Source: Prorocentrum cordatum
Lineage: Eukaryota > Sar > Dinophyceae > Prorocentrales > Prorocentraceae
NCBI GenBank assembly: GCA_963575745.1
Contig: CAUYUJ010018655.1
Location: forward strand, 84,408-148,407
DNA length: 64,000 bases
Direction of reading: 5' to 3'
Shown: one piece after another, positions 31,946 to 42,590 of the stretch
Layout of the letters: each line of letters begins with the position of its first letter
Numbering within the stretch: position 1 is the first letter of the stretch
Program-made: the position numbers and the translations under genes
Notes under the pieces: generated by a model
The model's input: only the letters and a program-made list of their open reading frames with translations
The model's database searches: none
Told to the model about the DNA's origin: nothing

Positions 31946-32333
31946 TGCCAGACCACAGCACCACCGATGTCCCAGGATGTCAAACAAGGCAAAGATGTGC
32001 CGAATGATGCGACCAAATGCCGTCTCCAAATCTGGGCTGGCTCGGGCGGCCTGCCCATACACCACTGCAGCCGAAGGCTGGCAGTTCAAGACGATGCGAA
32101 ATCTGTCCCGAACACCTAAGCATCTTCTTGGGGTGAAGGGTTCAGGGTGAAATCCATGTGGGCATTCGCACCTCGAGAATCAATCCGTCTTGTGGTTCAC
32201 CTTGCGCAGATTCAAACCTCGGAAATCAATCGAAACGGCATTTCAGATTTCACCCTCTGCCCTCCGGTCCGGTAAGCCTTGCACCAGTCGGTGCGTGAGC
32301 AGAGAGAAAAAACAAAACGAAGCCAACAAGCCT

Positions 32334-34223
32334 TTAGCTGTGTGGCCAAACCTTAACTACGCGCTCCCACTCGCGAGCTGCACCGCCGTCTTGGCGGAAG
32401 TAGTCAGCGAGTCGCGCATGGGAGCCCGCCACTTGTAGTGCATTCTTCAACACAAGGTGCCCCCAAGTTTGGCGAGGCCTGCCTCGCCTCCTCGCTCCGG
32501 CAGGCTTACGCAAGTCCAAGGTTCCCGGTTCGAACACCGAGCGTCGGACTGGGTCGCTGCCGGGTCGCCTCGCCAGCTGCCCCATGAAAACCATCTGTCT
32601 TCTGGCGAGGTGGGTGCTGAGCTTATCTTCCCCAGCAATGTTGAGAACGGCCGCATTAGAAACCCTACTATAATACGCATGAGGAATTCGGCAGATTCTC
32701 CGGAGGCAGCGGTTCTGGAAAGCATCCAGCCTCTGCCGCTCCGCTTTATTTAAGCATGCGGCAAAGAGCGCGTACATTAGTTTAGAAACAATGCAAGCGT
32801 TGAAAATGTATATTTTACGACGCCTGCTCATTCTTGCATGTGACCAAATCGAATGCAACACCTTAAAATCTTGAGTTGCTGCTCCTAGTCTGCGGCTTAG
32901 CTCAGATCCGATCCGCCCGTCTGCCGACAATGACGTGCCGAGGTATATGATGGAGCTCTTGCTTGCGATCGGCTCTCCGGCATTGTTGTAGATGTCGCCG
33001 TTTGCCCTGACTTTCATGAGTTCGAGCTTGCCCCAATTGAAGCTCAGGCCGTAGTGCGCCCCACAACCCTCGATGCAATTCATCAACTCCTGCACTACCA
33101 AAGAGTCGCTGTCGATCAAAAGAGTGTCGTCTGCATATACCAAGTCCCGGACCAACTGCGTTGCTGTTTGTGGCCCGACGCGCCGGTGAAGCTCCGCATG
33201 GGAGTCAGCCAATAACGTTGTCATCACGATGGTGAACAGAAACGGTGACAGAGGGCATCCCTGACATATTCCATAGTGTTGAGGTCGCTCGTGAGAGTTG
33301 GATCCCAAATCCGCAACGATGAATGCCCGCCTCTCGTAAATTGCCGAAACCATCCGCACGAAACGGCACGGACAACCGAATCTACGCAGGGAGGATGCTA
33401 AAGCAGCGGGCGACACCGAATCGAAAGCTTTCGCCCAATCCAGCGCCAGGAAATAAACTTTGCCATCTCGGGTGCTCCATGCGTCCTCAAGGACCCTGCG
33501 GGCTAGAAACACTGCGTCGGCCGTGCCACGTTTAGATCGAAAGCCAAACTGTGTCTGCCAGATTCTGTCTTCAGCCCCCGCGTGCTTCAGCCGCCGTAAC
33601 AACACAATCGCAAACATTTTGTAACCAATTGGTAATAAGCTGATTGGTCTATAGTTATCGCATTCTGCAGGGTCCCCCTTTTTATAGATCATCCGCACTC
33701 GTGACTTATGCCAGTCATCAGGCACTTGCCCACTCTCCCAGACAATGTTGCAGAAACGCGTAACCCACGAAAGCGCCGTAGATCCATCCTCCGTGGCTGT
33801 CCTCCAAAACTCTGGCGGCAAGTCGTCGAGCCCTCCAGCTTTTCCGGGCTTAAGGGCGCGGGCTGCACGATGTACCTCGTCTTCCGTGATGGCGCCAAGG
33901 TTTACGTTTAACTCGGTCTCGTAGAGGGCGTCCGTCGGCATAGCGCTCGTCGGCCGCACTGCCCATTGCACCCGCTCCAGGTGATCAGCAAGCGTGTCGG
34001 CCCGGCAATCGGTGTCCACCATCTCCCCTCTGGAACTTCTGAGCCTCCCCTGCTGTCGGGAAGCGCCCTTTCGGAGCCTCCGTATTTGGCCCCAGTCTCC
34101 GTCGGCTGTCAACTCATCCAGCCAAGCCGCTCTATCCTGCGCCACTGCTGACTTAATATGTTTCACAAGGACTCGCTCCTCTTCTATTTTCCCTAGTCTC
34201 CTTGCCGTGGAAATTCTATTTCC
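32334..34223 (-). CDS. LINE (non-LTR) reverse transcriptase, 5'-truncated
   Basis: An open frame of about 630 codons, uninterrupted to a TAA at 32334-32336. It has no ATG near its 5' end: the GTG at 34164-34166 is not special, and an in-frame TAG sits at 34224-34226. Numbering from that GTG, motifs in order are LKPGKAGGLDDLPPEFW (105-121), NYRPISLLP (171-179), QFGFRSKRGT (206-215), ALDWAKAFDSV (241-251, first catalytic Asp), QGCPLSPFLF (302-311) and VYADDTLLID (343-352, catalytic YADD). A conserved GRPRQTW tail near 565 is typical of LINE polyproteins after the thumb. The upstream AP endonuclease and ORF1 are missing, the common 5'-truncated state. It would reverse-transcribe its RNA at a nicked target in the nucleus. 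The frame is intact, so the insertion is probably young. Confidence 0.93.
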   Translation of the reverse strand, partial: GNRISTARRLGKIEEERVLVKHIKSAVAQDRAAWLDELTADGDWGQIRRLRKGASRQQGRLRSSRGEMVDTDCRADTLADHLERVQWAVRPTSAMPTDALYETELNVNLGAITEDEVHRAARALKPGKAGGLDDLPPEFWRTATEDGSTALSWVTRFCNIVWESGQVPDDWHKSRVRMIYKKGDPAECDNYRPISLLPIGYKMFAIVLLRRLKHAGAEDRIWQTQFGFRSKRGTADAVFLARRVLEDAWSTRDGKVYFLALDWAKAFDSVSPAALASSLRRFGCPCRFVRMVSAIYERRAFIVADLGSNSHERPQHYGICQGCPLSPFLFTIVMTTLLADSHAELHRRVGPQTATQLVRDLVYADDTLLIDSDSLVVQELMNCIEGCGAHYGLSFNWGKLELMKVRANGDIYNNAGEPIASKSSIIYLGTSLSADGRIGSELSRRLGAATQDFKVLHSIWSHARMSRRRKIYIFNACIVSKLMYALFAACLNKAERQRLDAFQNRCLRRICRIPHAYYSRVSNAAVLNIAGEDKLSTHLARRQMVFMGQLARRPGSDPVRRSVFEPGTLDLRKPAGARRRGRPRQTWGHLVLKNALQVAGSHARLADYFRQDGGAAREWERVVKVWPHS

Positions 34224-34710
34224 CTATTTTCCCTTCTATTTCCCTCTGCCCTCCACACAAATAAAATGCTCAGGAACACGACTTCTCCCCTCGGGCAATG
34301 CCTCTCCCAGCCAGCCCTCTCAGCCCCGCTCCATCATATCCTTTTCCCTGACATCCACCCGATGTGACGCTTCCGATTCGCGGGTAGCTTTTCGTCCCAG
34401 GTCCAATGTCTGATCGCCCCTATAGGGCCAGAAACCAGCCCCTGAGGACCGGAATCTAAGAAAAAACGCCATTTGAAACAACCAGATCGTTGCAGATGTG
34501 GATTTCGGGTCATGATTCTCGTGTCTCCGGCGGCCGCTTGGGACGATCTGGGCACCCCCGGAACGCTCCTGGCGAGGAGCAGCTGCTGGAGAGCATCCCG
34601 AGGCTGGGAGATCGTCGGGGACCCATGAAAACGCCCGCAGACCACCAACATCGAACCCGAAGCTTCCCCCCCTCATTGGACTTGAGTTATCGCCCCCCCT
34701 CGCATCGACT
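34224..34710. other. no recognised feature upstream of the LINE fragment
   Basis: 34224-34262 contains short TTCTATTTCCC repeats. No endonuclease-like frame is found. The 135-aa ORF on the minus strand is not recognised. Confidence 0.4.
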
Positions 34711-34874
34711 GTTGGCAGCGCGCACAAGGGGGCAGGAGGAGGGGGGGAAGGCTCTTAGCAGGAGGCAGCTCCTTAGAAGGCGCCGGCCCTGCATCTATAG
34801 ACAAGGCCCTTTCGCCCTCTAAGAATCAGGTGTGTTTCTGAGAAGACTTCCCCCCCCCCCTCCGCATGTGGCCG
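34711..34874. mobile_element. foldback element family 6, copy 3
   Basis: GTTGGCAGCGCGCACAAGGG, GGGAAGGCTCTTAGCAGGAG, CATCTATAGACAAGGCCC and CTGAGAAGACTTCCCCCC; ends match copies at 12998 and 26654. Confidence 0.75.
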
Positions 34875-35035
34875 GGGAGGATCGAGGGAGGAGGAGGCAG
34901 GAACGAAGGGGGGGAGGAGGGAGGAGGAGGAGGATAGAGGAGGAAGGAGGAGGAGGAGGAGAAGGGGCTGGAAGGGGGAGGAGGAGGGACAAGGGAGGAA
35001 AGAGGAGAATGAGGAGGAGGGGCGTCCACCTCTCC
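34875..35035. repeat. (GGA)n microsatellite
   Basis: GGA/GAG tract. Confidence 0.93.
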
Positions 35036-35827
35036 TCCGCGGCCGCGTCGTGGTGCGCCACGGCGAGGAGCTTGGCGTGCTGGTAGAGCCGCAGCGCGCG
35101 GGCCTCGGGGGGGGGGGGGGGCGCCGCACGCCGACTGCCGGGGGCGGAGGGGGAGAGCGCATCGAGCAGGGGATCGACGAACTGCCCAGGACGAGATTCT
35201 ACTACTCGAGATTCGAGCAGGGGATCGATTCTAACTGATGTGCAGTGAAAACGTATAGTAAGGGCGCGTGGTAAGGACGCAAGACCCTTGGAGGAGCCTG
35301 CCCCAAGGGTACCCCGAGAAACTGGCCTGCGAACATTGCTAGGGACGGGCCGCAGATGCTGAGGCAGGCAAGGACCCAAGGGCACCCTTAAAAAAGTCGT
35401 TTGTCCTTACTATGCGCGTTGACTGTACCCCAAAATTTGCCGTCGAACCTAAGACGACTACGTAAAATACTGCGTTTGCTTACAAACATTATATGTATGC
35501 TGTTGCACAGTCGACTAACCAAACACTTTGAAGGGTACATCAATTCTGTAGTCTATCCCCGAGTCGAACGATGTGAGAGAAAAACGTGGAGCATCCTTTA
35601 ACCGATCCCTACAGCCGAGGTTGATTGGAGAGCGCACGCGAGAGGACACAAGACCCTTCTTAGGGTCACACTGTCACAGGAATGCAGAGGGCGTGAGTCG
35701 CGAAACACAGGACACAAGGGTGCCCATGATTTGGACGATTCAGACTCGACTGCTCCCCGCGAGCGTGGCCTGGACAGCCCTGGATTGGGTGTAGGCTGCT
35801 CCTTCGGGTTTCGAGGGGCGTATCCAT
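35036..35827. other. spacer with dispersed GGACGCAAGACCCTTGG-type repeats
   Basis: AGTAAGGGCGCGTGGTAAGG plus ACGCAAGACCCTTGGA (35257-35292) resembles 50548-50587. AGATTCTACTACTCGAGATT and CGAGCAGGGGATCGA are duplicated near 35165-35225. No gene supported. Confidence 0.45.
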
Positions 35828-36691
35828 AGGTCGGGCCTGTCCCCCTACAGGGGGATTTCGAACGAAAACCAAAATATTAAGAACATATTCTAAAGATGCC
35901 CAAAAATAGTCAAATTAGCCTGGCGAAGGACCCACCCATATGCAGTTGTAAGTACCGTCTTTGTGAGCAACGCATTCGGTGGAGCTCCCTATGGGGCCAC
36001 GAAACGCAGTGCTGGGTGTGGCGGACGCATGCGCCCCCCCCCACTGGGGCATTCGGTGGAGCTCCCTATGGGGCCACGAAGCGCTGTGCTGGGTGTGGCG
36101 GACGCATGCGCCCCCCTCCACTGGGGCCTTCGGTGGAGCTCCCTATGGGGCCACGAAACGCCGTGCTGGGTGTGGCGGACGCATGCGCCCCCCCCCCCAC
36201 TGGGGCCTTCGGTGGAGCTCCCTATGGGGCCACGAACGCTGTGCTGGGTGTGGCGGACGCATGCGCCCCCCTCCACTGGGGCCTTCGGTGGAGCTCCCTA
36301 TGGGGCCACGAAACGCAGTGCTGGGTGTGGCGGACGCATGCGCCCCCCTCCACTGGTGCCTTCGGTGGAGCTCCCTATGGGGCCACGAAGCGCTGTGCTG
36401 GGTGTGGCGGACGCATGCGGGCCCCCCTCCACTGGGGCCTTCGGTGGAGCTCTATATGGGGCTACGAAACGTGTGAGATGTGTGCCGAGAGCAAAGGCAA
36501 GGAGGGGGAGGAGGGAGGAGGGGGAGGAGGGAGGAGAGAGGAGGAAGGAGGGGAGGAGGAAGGAAGGAGGAGAGACGCGGGGCACCGTCTCTTCAAAACG
36601 AGGACCCAACACCACAGGATGGTTCGGAAAATTAGTCCCCAGGCTATTTTTTACTATTTTTGGAAATTCCCCCTGTAGAGGGACAGGCCCG
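35828..36691. mobile_element. TIR element family 1 split by the ~79-bp array element
   Basis: Left end AGGTCGGGCCTGTCCCCCTA through CCAAAAATAGTCAAATTAG (35828-35920) and right end ATTAGTCCCCAGGCTATTTT through TAGAGGGACAGGCCCG (36630-36691) are the two halves of one family 1 copy. The array element sits between them. Confidence 0.75.
35921..36630. repeat. composite ~79-bp tandem array, small inverted copy
   Basis: About 6.5 units (GGGGCCTTCGGTGGAGCTCC, CTATGGGGCCACGAAACGC, GTGCTGGGTGTGGCGGACGC, ATGCGCCCCCCTCCACTG) between CCTGGCGAAGGACCCACCCA at the left and CAACACCACAGGATGGTTCG at the right. It is the reverse complement of the 7290-9118 arrangement, flanks included. Confidence 0.92.
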
Positions 36692-37149
36692 TATCCCCAA
36701 CTGGAGTCGTGGAGCTGGTGAGAGCACGGCAGGTCCGTTTCGTGCCGACTCGGGCGCTGGTTTCTGACACCGCGGGGGTCGTTCAACCTGAAATGATCGG
36801 CAATTTCCGAAACGTCAGATCGTTCAACATGGACCGATTCTGGGTCGCCGGCGGCGGTCCACGTTGAACGCCTGCGGCGGGGTCGCCGCCGGTCGACACG
36901 ACACGGACCTACCGCAGATGGACCGTGGAGACGTAGGACTTTGGAGGACTCGGGCTGGCCTGACGGGGCCTTAGCGAGACCCAATCTGAAATTTGACGCG
37001 AACTCCCGCTGCAGATAACCCACGAAAACCGTGGCCGCCAAAATTCAAGACCAAGCCCGTCAAAAATCGTCGGCAAATCCAAATTCTGGCGGACTCGGGT
37101 CTTCTGTCTTCCCAGAAGGGAGGAAGAGCTGGCGAGAACACAAAAAGAA
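36692..37149. other. no recognisable feature
   Basis: Contains CCGGCGGCGGTCCACGTTGA and its near inverse (CGTTCAACATGGACCG...) around 36775-36880. No gene. Confidence 0.4.
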
Positions 37150-37312
37150 TAAACGGCATAAACACATACGTTCGGAGATCCACACGGAATTCTTGGATCG
37201 GCAAGGGGCCCCACTGGCGGCGCCTCTGGCACGCTCCGCGCGACAGGGAGGGGGGTCCAGCGCCAATCCAAGAAATCCGCGCAGAACTCCGAAAGTCTAT
37301 GTTTATGCCGTT
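37150..37312. mobile_element. foldback element family 3, copy with outer arms
   Basis: AAACGGCATAAACACATACG on the left and TATGTTTATGCCGTT on the right, with inner ATCCACACGGAATTCTTGGA and ATCCAAGAAATCCGCGCAGA. Confidence 0.85.
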
Positions 37313-37864
37313 CATTATCAAGTGTTCTTTTTCTTCTCTTATCACTAGTAAGATAATTGTATTATTATGGCAATTGTATTATTACTGTTATTATCATTAT
37401 TCTTCGGAAGGAGAGAAGAAGTGAAGGGTTAATCAGGATGATCATGGGAGGGCGAGGTTGAGAGGAGAGGAGAGCACCTCGACCACCTCAGCCACCACCG
37501 CCACTACCACTACGTTTCGCTACCACCAATCCCAGCGCTGCACCAGTACTGAGCGCCAGCACCGGCTGGCAGCAGCAAGGCACTCGATTGGCGGCACAAT
37601 GGCCTGGCAGCAACACGGCAGTGCACCAACATTGACAGACGACAGCACAGAACTACCCCACATCTTTGAACTCGGAAACTCGTGGTGACAAAGCCAGGGC
37701 CGCTCCGCAACAACACGAGACTGCACCTCTATAACTCCTTCCGGCATGGCAGCACCACGGACCGGCAATCGCACCGCTGACAGGCAGCACCACGGCTCCG
37801 CACCGACGCAAACGGCCACCAGCACAGGCGGACTGGCAGCTCCACCTCACCGCCTTTGGGAGTC
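37313..37864. other. no recognised gene
   Basis: GTATTATTA-rich stretch at 37350-37400, then CAGCACGG/GGCAGCAGCA short repeats that continue to 38750. Overlapping ORFs are unsupported. Confidence 0.4.
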
Positions 37865-38255
37865 CCGAAACGGTGCGGTGACACACCGTGCGGGAACCTC
37901 GAAATCCCCCAAGACCTCACCGCACGGTCCGTCAAGCGGCACGGTTTTGGGACCTCGGAGGCCCCAGTCGCCCGAGACGTCCTCGGAGAATCAGGAGAGA
38001 CAAAAGTACCACTACCACCAGCTAGGGGAGTGGCCGCTCCCTCCCCTCGAGCTGGTGGCACCTCCTTCAGGGCACTCTATGGAGGCATGCCCTGAACGAG
38101 GTGCCACCAGCTCGAAGCGGTGGGACAACCACCCCCCTAGCTGGTGGTAGTAGTACTTTTGTCTCTGGTGAGAGAACGACCCGAGTCCCAAAACCGTGCG
38201 GTGACCCCGAATCCCCACCGACTCACCACACGGTGTGGTCACCGACCCCGTTTGG
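37865..38255. mobile_element. large nested foldback element (~390 bp)
   Basis: Inner arms GACAAAAGTACCACTACCAC plus CAGCTAGGGGAGTGG and their inverse CCCCCCTAGCTGGTGGTAGT plus AGTACTTTTGTC flank a second palindrome, CGAGCTGGTGGCACCTCCTT / AACGAGGTGCCACCAGCTCG. Outer arms ACGGTGCGGTGACACACCGT and ACCACACGGTGTGGTCACCG are also inverted. The centre is near 38065. Confidence 0.85.
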
Positions 38256-38765
38256 GGGCCCCCGACGACTGGCCGCAGCGCGACCCTGCACCCGCGCGGA
38301 CCGGCTCATACGACACGACTCTGAGCGAGCACCGGCAGCAGCACGGCACCGGCTGGCGCAGCACTGCACAGCAGCACGGCCGCGCCGCGCACGGAGCGGC
38401 ACAGAAGATGCCGCCCTGACCGCAGCGACTGGCTGCAGTTCTATTTTTTTTACTACTTTTCAATATTCCCCCTGTGTAGGGACAGGCCCGACGTAACGGT
38501 GGCCCCGCAGGGCATCACCACAGCACCGACTGGTGATAGCACGGGCCAGCAGCCGCACACCGCCGACCGGCAGCAGCATCGCTCTGGACCAGCACAGCCT
38601 GGCTGCAGCACGCTGCTGCGCCTATACGGTGCCGGGACAAGCACTGTCAACAGCAGCACGGTGCTCATATAAGCAGCTCCGGCTGGAGGCAGCCCTGGGG
38701 GAAACTCGAGCAACGCTTTCCGAAAAAACAGAAACAAGGGTCCACAGCCTCGCGCACACATTCCG
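38256..38765. other. GC-rich GCAGCACGG spacer with a family 1 right half
   Basis: 38440-38494 (ACTACTTTTCAATATTCCCC, GTGTAGGGACAGGCCCGAC) is a lone right end of TIR family 1. The rest is short CAGCAC/CGGCAG repeats. No gene. Confidence 0.6.
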
Positions 38766-38934
38766 CTAAGCAGAATCGCGCCGTATCGCCGATGCATCGA
38801 CGAAGCATCGGCGACTTCGGCGATGTAACGGCGACGTCGGCGTGGGCTCCACGTCGAGCGGCATCGCCGATGCATAGGCGATGCGATGCGATCCTCGGAC
38901 TCTATCCACTCCGACCCCATCTGGATGGCCTAGA
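38766..38934. mobile_element. foldback element family 5, copy 3
   Basis: ATCGCGCCGTATCGCCGATG through GCATCGCCGATGCATAGGCG and ATCCTCGGACTCTATCCACT plus CCGACCCCATCTGGATGGCC; left end degraded. Confidence 0.75.
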
Positions 38935-39315
38935 GGTTCATCCCGATCCTAACCCCACCTGGCCTGGGCCAGGGGGCTCCCGGCTACACGCAAGAGTGGC
39001 CCTAAGCAAGGGTGACCTTTAGTGCGCGGAATAAAGGGGGCTCAAGGTGGTCAGATCCAAGTACGCAAGCAGCCACTCGCATCGAGCTCAGCGATCGGGG
39101 GGACCCCGAGGAGCCCGCACCAAAAGTCACTCCGGCGAAGGGCCACGCTTACATACAGTCGAGGCTCAAACAGGGCCCCGAGTCGGGAGAGGAAGCCGGT
39201 TGATACAACGGCGGGACCCCCTCGCTCGCCCGCTCGCTCGGCCGTGCACATCCGGCAGGGCGCGCTGGCAAGTGCAGGCTGCGACTTTGGCAACCGAGAA
39301 GGGAGACATAAACAT
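38935..39315. other. no recognisable feature
   Basis: Spacer, nothing seen. Confidence 0.4.
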
Positions 39316-39474
39316 TAGGTCGGGCATGCCCCCCTGCAGGCGGATTTTGGACGAACAACCAAAAATAATGGAAGAAACCTCCCAAGTACCCAAAACTAGT
39401 CAAAGAATCGTTCCCAGACTACTTTTGTTTGCACTAGTTTTGAGCACTCCTCCTGTAGAGGGACATGCCCGACA
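39316..39474. mobile_element. TIR element family 1, TTGGACGAA subfamily
   Basis: TAGGTCGGGCATGCCCCCCT/GCAGGCGGATTTTGGACGAA on the left and CTCCTCCTGTAGAGGGACAT plus GCCCGACA on the right. Confidence 0.88.
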
Positions 39475-40559
39475 TAACATAAATAGTATTTGTGCACTGA
39501 GCACTGCAAGAATAACTACAATGGAGACCAGTCCACAAGAAGTCTTCCACAAGAAACCCAACCCTGAGACCCCGGGGCGTCCATAGATTTTTGGTGTGGG
39601 AGCGTCACCCTGGCGAAACCATCGAAACACGAGAAACCCGGGGCATCCAGAAGGCGAGCAGGTTGTTTCTTGGCATGGGTCTCCAATGTAGGAGGGGGGA
39701 GGGGGAAAGGGGTCTACCCATCGGTCGGAAGAATTGATGAAAAACATGAAGTAGGGAGGCGGATTAAGTAGATTGGGTCCGGGCCCGCCCAACGAGTAAC
39801 ACAACGCACCAAAAACACATCGACTCTTGAAGTAGGAGGGCGCATGAAGTAGACTGGGTTTTGGGCATCCAGAGACCGACCTTCAATGACCGATGGGTAT
39901 CCTGACCAGCTCCGCTCCAGATCGGCCCCTGGGCCCCTCCTGATCCTGGGGCTTGCCTGGCCGGGACCCGCTCCTCCACGCGGCTCCGGCGTTGGCGACG
40001 AGGCGCCTTTTCCGGAAGAGGACCTGGGGCGGCACGGCACAAACGAGCCCGGGGGGGCCGCCGCTGTCTCGACGGGCACGCCTCCGAAGGGCTGGTTCCC
40101 GAGGCGGCGAGAGAGCGCATGCTTCGGGGGGGGCGCAGGGGTAGGGTTGGGGCAGAGGTGGGGTTGGAGGGAAACTCGCGCCCCGACGCCCCCCCACCCC
40201 CACTGGAATTGGGGGGCACATGGGAGCCTTCGGGTTGGACTGGGGTGGTTTGGTAGGCGGTGGTATGTTGGGCAGAAGCCGAGCGTCCCGGCACTCCTAT
40301 CGGCTTACCACGACACGTTCATAAAGCCTGAACATGTTGTACTTACAAAGAACAGCATGTTCTTAGAACACGAATACATGTTCTAAGAACAAACACCACC
40401 TTCGTAGAACATGGGGCCGATGCATTAAAACAAAACGGTTTCGGCCAGAGATGCTCTAAAAACATGCGGCGTGTACCACAATAAAGTTCCACGGGGACCT
40501 CAGTACCCCGATCAATCCAGTCCCGGGTGCACGGTCCCCTCCGGGGCCGTAGGCGACCC
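39475..40559. other. no recognised gene; short repeats and hairpin
   Basis: GAAGTAGGGAGGCGGATTAA and GAAGTAGGAGGGCGCATGAA form a two-copy repeat near 39755-39855. CATGTTCTTAGAACACGAAT plus ACATGTTCTAAGAAC near 40352-40388 is a hairpin. Confidence 0.5.
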
Positions 40560-41250
40560 AAGGAGGAGGAGGATGAGGAGGAGAAGGAGAAATGGAGGAG
40601 GAGGAGGAGGAGGAGGAGGAAAAGGTGGAGGAGGGGGAGGCGGAGGAGGACATGGAGGAGGCTGAGGAGGAATATCAGGAATATCAGGAATATCAAATGA
40701 AGCCACAACGTGGCCGTCCCCCATCAGTCAGACGAGCCCGAGTCCGCCGCGAGGCGGGAGGCGGGGCGGCGCCTGCGCGTCGGGCTCCGAGACGGGGGCG
40801 GCGGCGGGGGCGGCGGGGGCGGCAGAGAGGCGGCACTCTCGCTCTCTGCCGCTCTCACTGCAGCCTCCTCCCCCGCCCTCTCCACCAATCTCTGATTACC
40901 TGCAGCAGTGACTGCAGCAGGAACCCGCCTAGATGGGTAAAGCCCCTTCTCGAGTCTCGAGAGGTTCTCTACCCCTTTCCTGGTGGGGGGGGGTGGCAAG
41001 GAAGGGGAAACCATCGACCGTCAACAGTAGCCGTGCATCCGCATGCTCGACAGAAAAACAAGTTAAAGTCTTCCCAGAACATCAAGGTGTGTGAAACATG
41101 GCTGACCTTCGTGCCAATCTGGACCTGCCTTTCGACGACCGGCCGAAACCGACGTGAGGAGGAGGAGGAGGAAGAGGAGGAGGAGGAGGAGGAGGAGGAG
41201 GAGAAGGTGGAGGAGGGGGAGGAGGAGAAGGAGGAGGAGGAGGAGGCCAG
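40560..41250. repeat. two (GGA)n tracts with GC-rich spacer
   Basis: Tracts at 40562-40680 and 41155-41250. The 320-aa plus ORF spanning them is low-complexity and not supported. Confidence 0.85.
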
Positions 41251-41557
41251 TCGGCCCCCCTCGCGTTCGGCGCGGCCCCGCCGCCGCCACCGCGGGCGCG
41301 CCCGCGCCATCCGCGCGCCGCTCCGAGCCCCAGGGCGAGCGGCCACCGAGGCCCCACTGAACAGCAGCCCACAAGGGCCGCGACGGGCCCAGAAGCCCGA
41401 CAACCAAAACCCGCGAGGCCGAAAAGGCCCCGCCAAAACCAAGGGACAGCAGCCTACCACAGGAGCCCAGGGGACGTCGGGGGGGCCCTCTCCCTGTGGC
41501 CGCTCAGGCCTGGAGCCTTCGACGAGCCTGGGCCTGTGGAGTGCCCAACATTGAAAT
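41251..41557. other. GC-rich spacer
   Basis: Nothing recognised. Confidence 0.4.
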
Positions 41558-42043
41558 TCAACGAGGCCTCGAACTGGTCCAGCTCCGCTTCGCTGAACTC
41601 GAAGCCTGGTCCCCCATCTTCGCCGCCTGTTTCGACGCCTGCGGCTGCGGGTCGACCAGGAGACCTCCAGGTTGGGCCTCTCTCATCCTTCTTCTGATGC
41701 CGATCCGTGCCGACGGCACGGCCTGCTTCGTGAAGCTGCGGACCTTCTCGAACGCGTCGTCGTCCAGCAGGTCAAGCTTCTGGAGCTGTTCTGCGTACCT
41801 GCCAAGTTGCGCCACCAGCATTTCGCTGTCCTACGAGCTGCACTCCACGTTCTGCCCGCTCACGATGTCCACCCCCGTCTCCTGGGGGAGGTTAGCCGCG
41901 AAGGTCGCCGCTTCGACGTCCTCGTACTGCAGCGACGTGCGGATGTTCAGCTCCTCGATCTTCAGTCTGCTGAGGCCACTCTTCCCTTTTTTTGCTGCCG
42001 CCACGCTGATCACCTTGCGCGGGTGGCCTTTGATCATAACCAT
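41558..42043 (-). pseudogene. eIF5A-like coding fragment, 3' part, interrupted by YR element
   Basis: Read on the minus strand from the YR element border, the frame gives MVMIKGHPRKVISVAAAKKG, continuing KSGLSRLKIEELN and then YEDVEAA. This follows the eIF5A N-terminal SH3/KOW layout (VMIKGxPCKVxEV...KTGKHG...YED), with Lys-Gly-Lys-Ser-Gly where eIF5A has its hypusine loop. After about 70 codons there is an in-frame TAG (near 41829-41831). The same frame continues for ~87 codons (AQLGRYAEQLQKLDLLDDDA...) that look helical and do not match the eIF5A C-terminal domain. So it is a fusion, a divergent paralogue, or a retroelement protein with a similar fold. The 5' part resumes beyond the element at 48793. 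A stop and a frameshift indicate a pseudogene. Confidence 0.4.
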
Positions 42044-42195
42044 GATCTCCCCCTCCCCATTGGCCAGGCAACATTTTCAGACGCATAGCGGGGCTACGCG
42101 GCAGGTTACAAGGTTGATGGCACGAGCTGACGGACAGCCGCTCCAGGCGGCTGCAAACGCTTACAGTTTGGTCTGGTGAGGCCTGGAGATCTCCC
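42041..42195 (-). repeat. YR element terminal repeat B2
   Basis: From CATGATCTCC to GAGATCTCCC. It contains GGTTACAAGGTTGATGGCAC and GCTTACAGTTTGGTCTGGTG, as in B1. It forms the 3' end of the element and abuts the interrupted eIF5A-like fragment. Confidence 0.93.
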
Positions 42196-42201
42196 CCAAT
42201 T

Positions 42202-42203
<2 letters not shown>

Positions 42204-42279
<76 letters not shown>

Positions 42280-42285
42280 AGAAAA

Positions 42286-42337
<52 letters not shown>
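42204..42337. repeat. (GA)n microsatellite inside the YR element
   Basis: GAGAGA run with a short poly(A) block (near 42282-42294). It lies between A2 and B2 and has no counterpart between A1 and the ORFs. Confidence 0.97.
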
Positions 42338-42341
<4 letters not shown>

Positions 42342-42363
42342 AGGCTGGACGGGGTTCGGGATG

Positions 42364-42437
42364 GCGCAGCAAAAAACCTTGAGGGTTGAAAACGGCCGCG
42401 GGGAGGCACGATCAATGCTGCGCACCGCACTCTCATG
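42364..42437 (-). repeat. YR element repeat A2
   Basis: GCGCAGCAAAAAACCTTGAG through CGCACCGCACTCTCATG, same orientation as A1. It also repeats the start of the leader ORF (MRVRCAALIVPPRGRF...). Confidence 0.95.
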
Positions 42438-42590
42438 ATCTTCTCCCCCCCCCCTTGGCCAGACAACATTTTCAGACGCATAGCGGGGCTGCGCGGCAGG
42501 TTACAAGGTTGATGGCACGAGCTGACGGACAGCCGCTCCGGGCGGCTGCAAACGCTTACAGTTTGGTCTGGTGAGGCCTGGAGATCTCCC
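42434..42590 (-). repeat. YR element repeat B1
   Basis: CATGATCTTCTCCCCCCCCC through GGCCTGGAGATCTCCC. The TAA stop of the methyltransferase-like ORF (42591-42593) touches its edge. The B1-A2 junction overlaps at CATG, the expected circle-junction sequence. Confidence 0.95.

Noticed and set aside
32190-32230. tRNA-derived SINE B-box (reverse strand GAGGTTTGAATCTGC)
   Set aside because: No A-box at a suitable distance and no repeat copies found; a single weak match.
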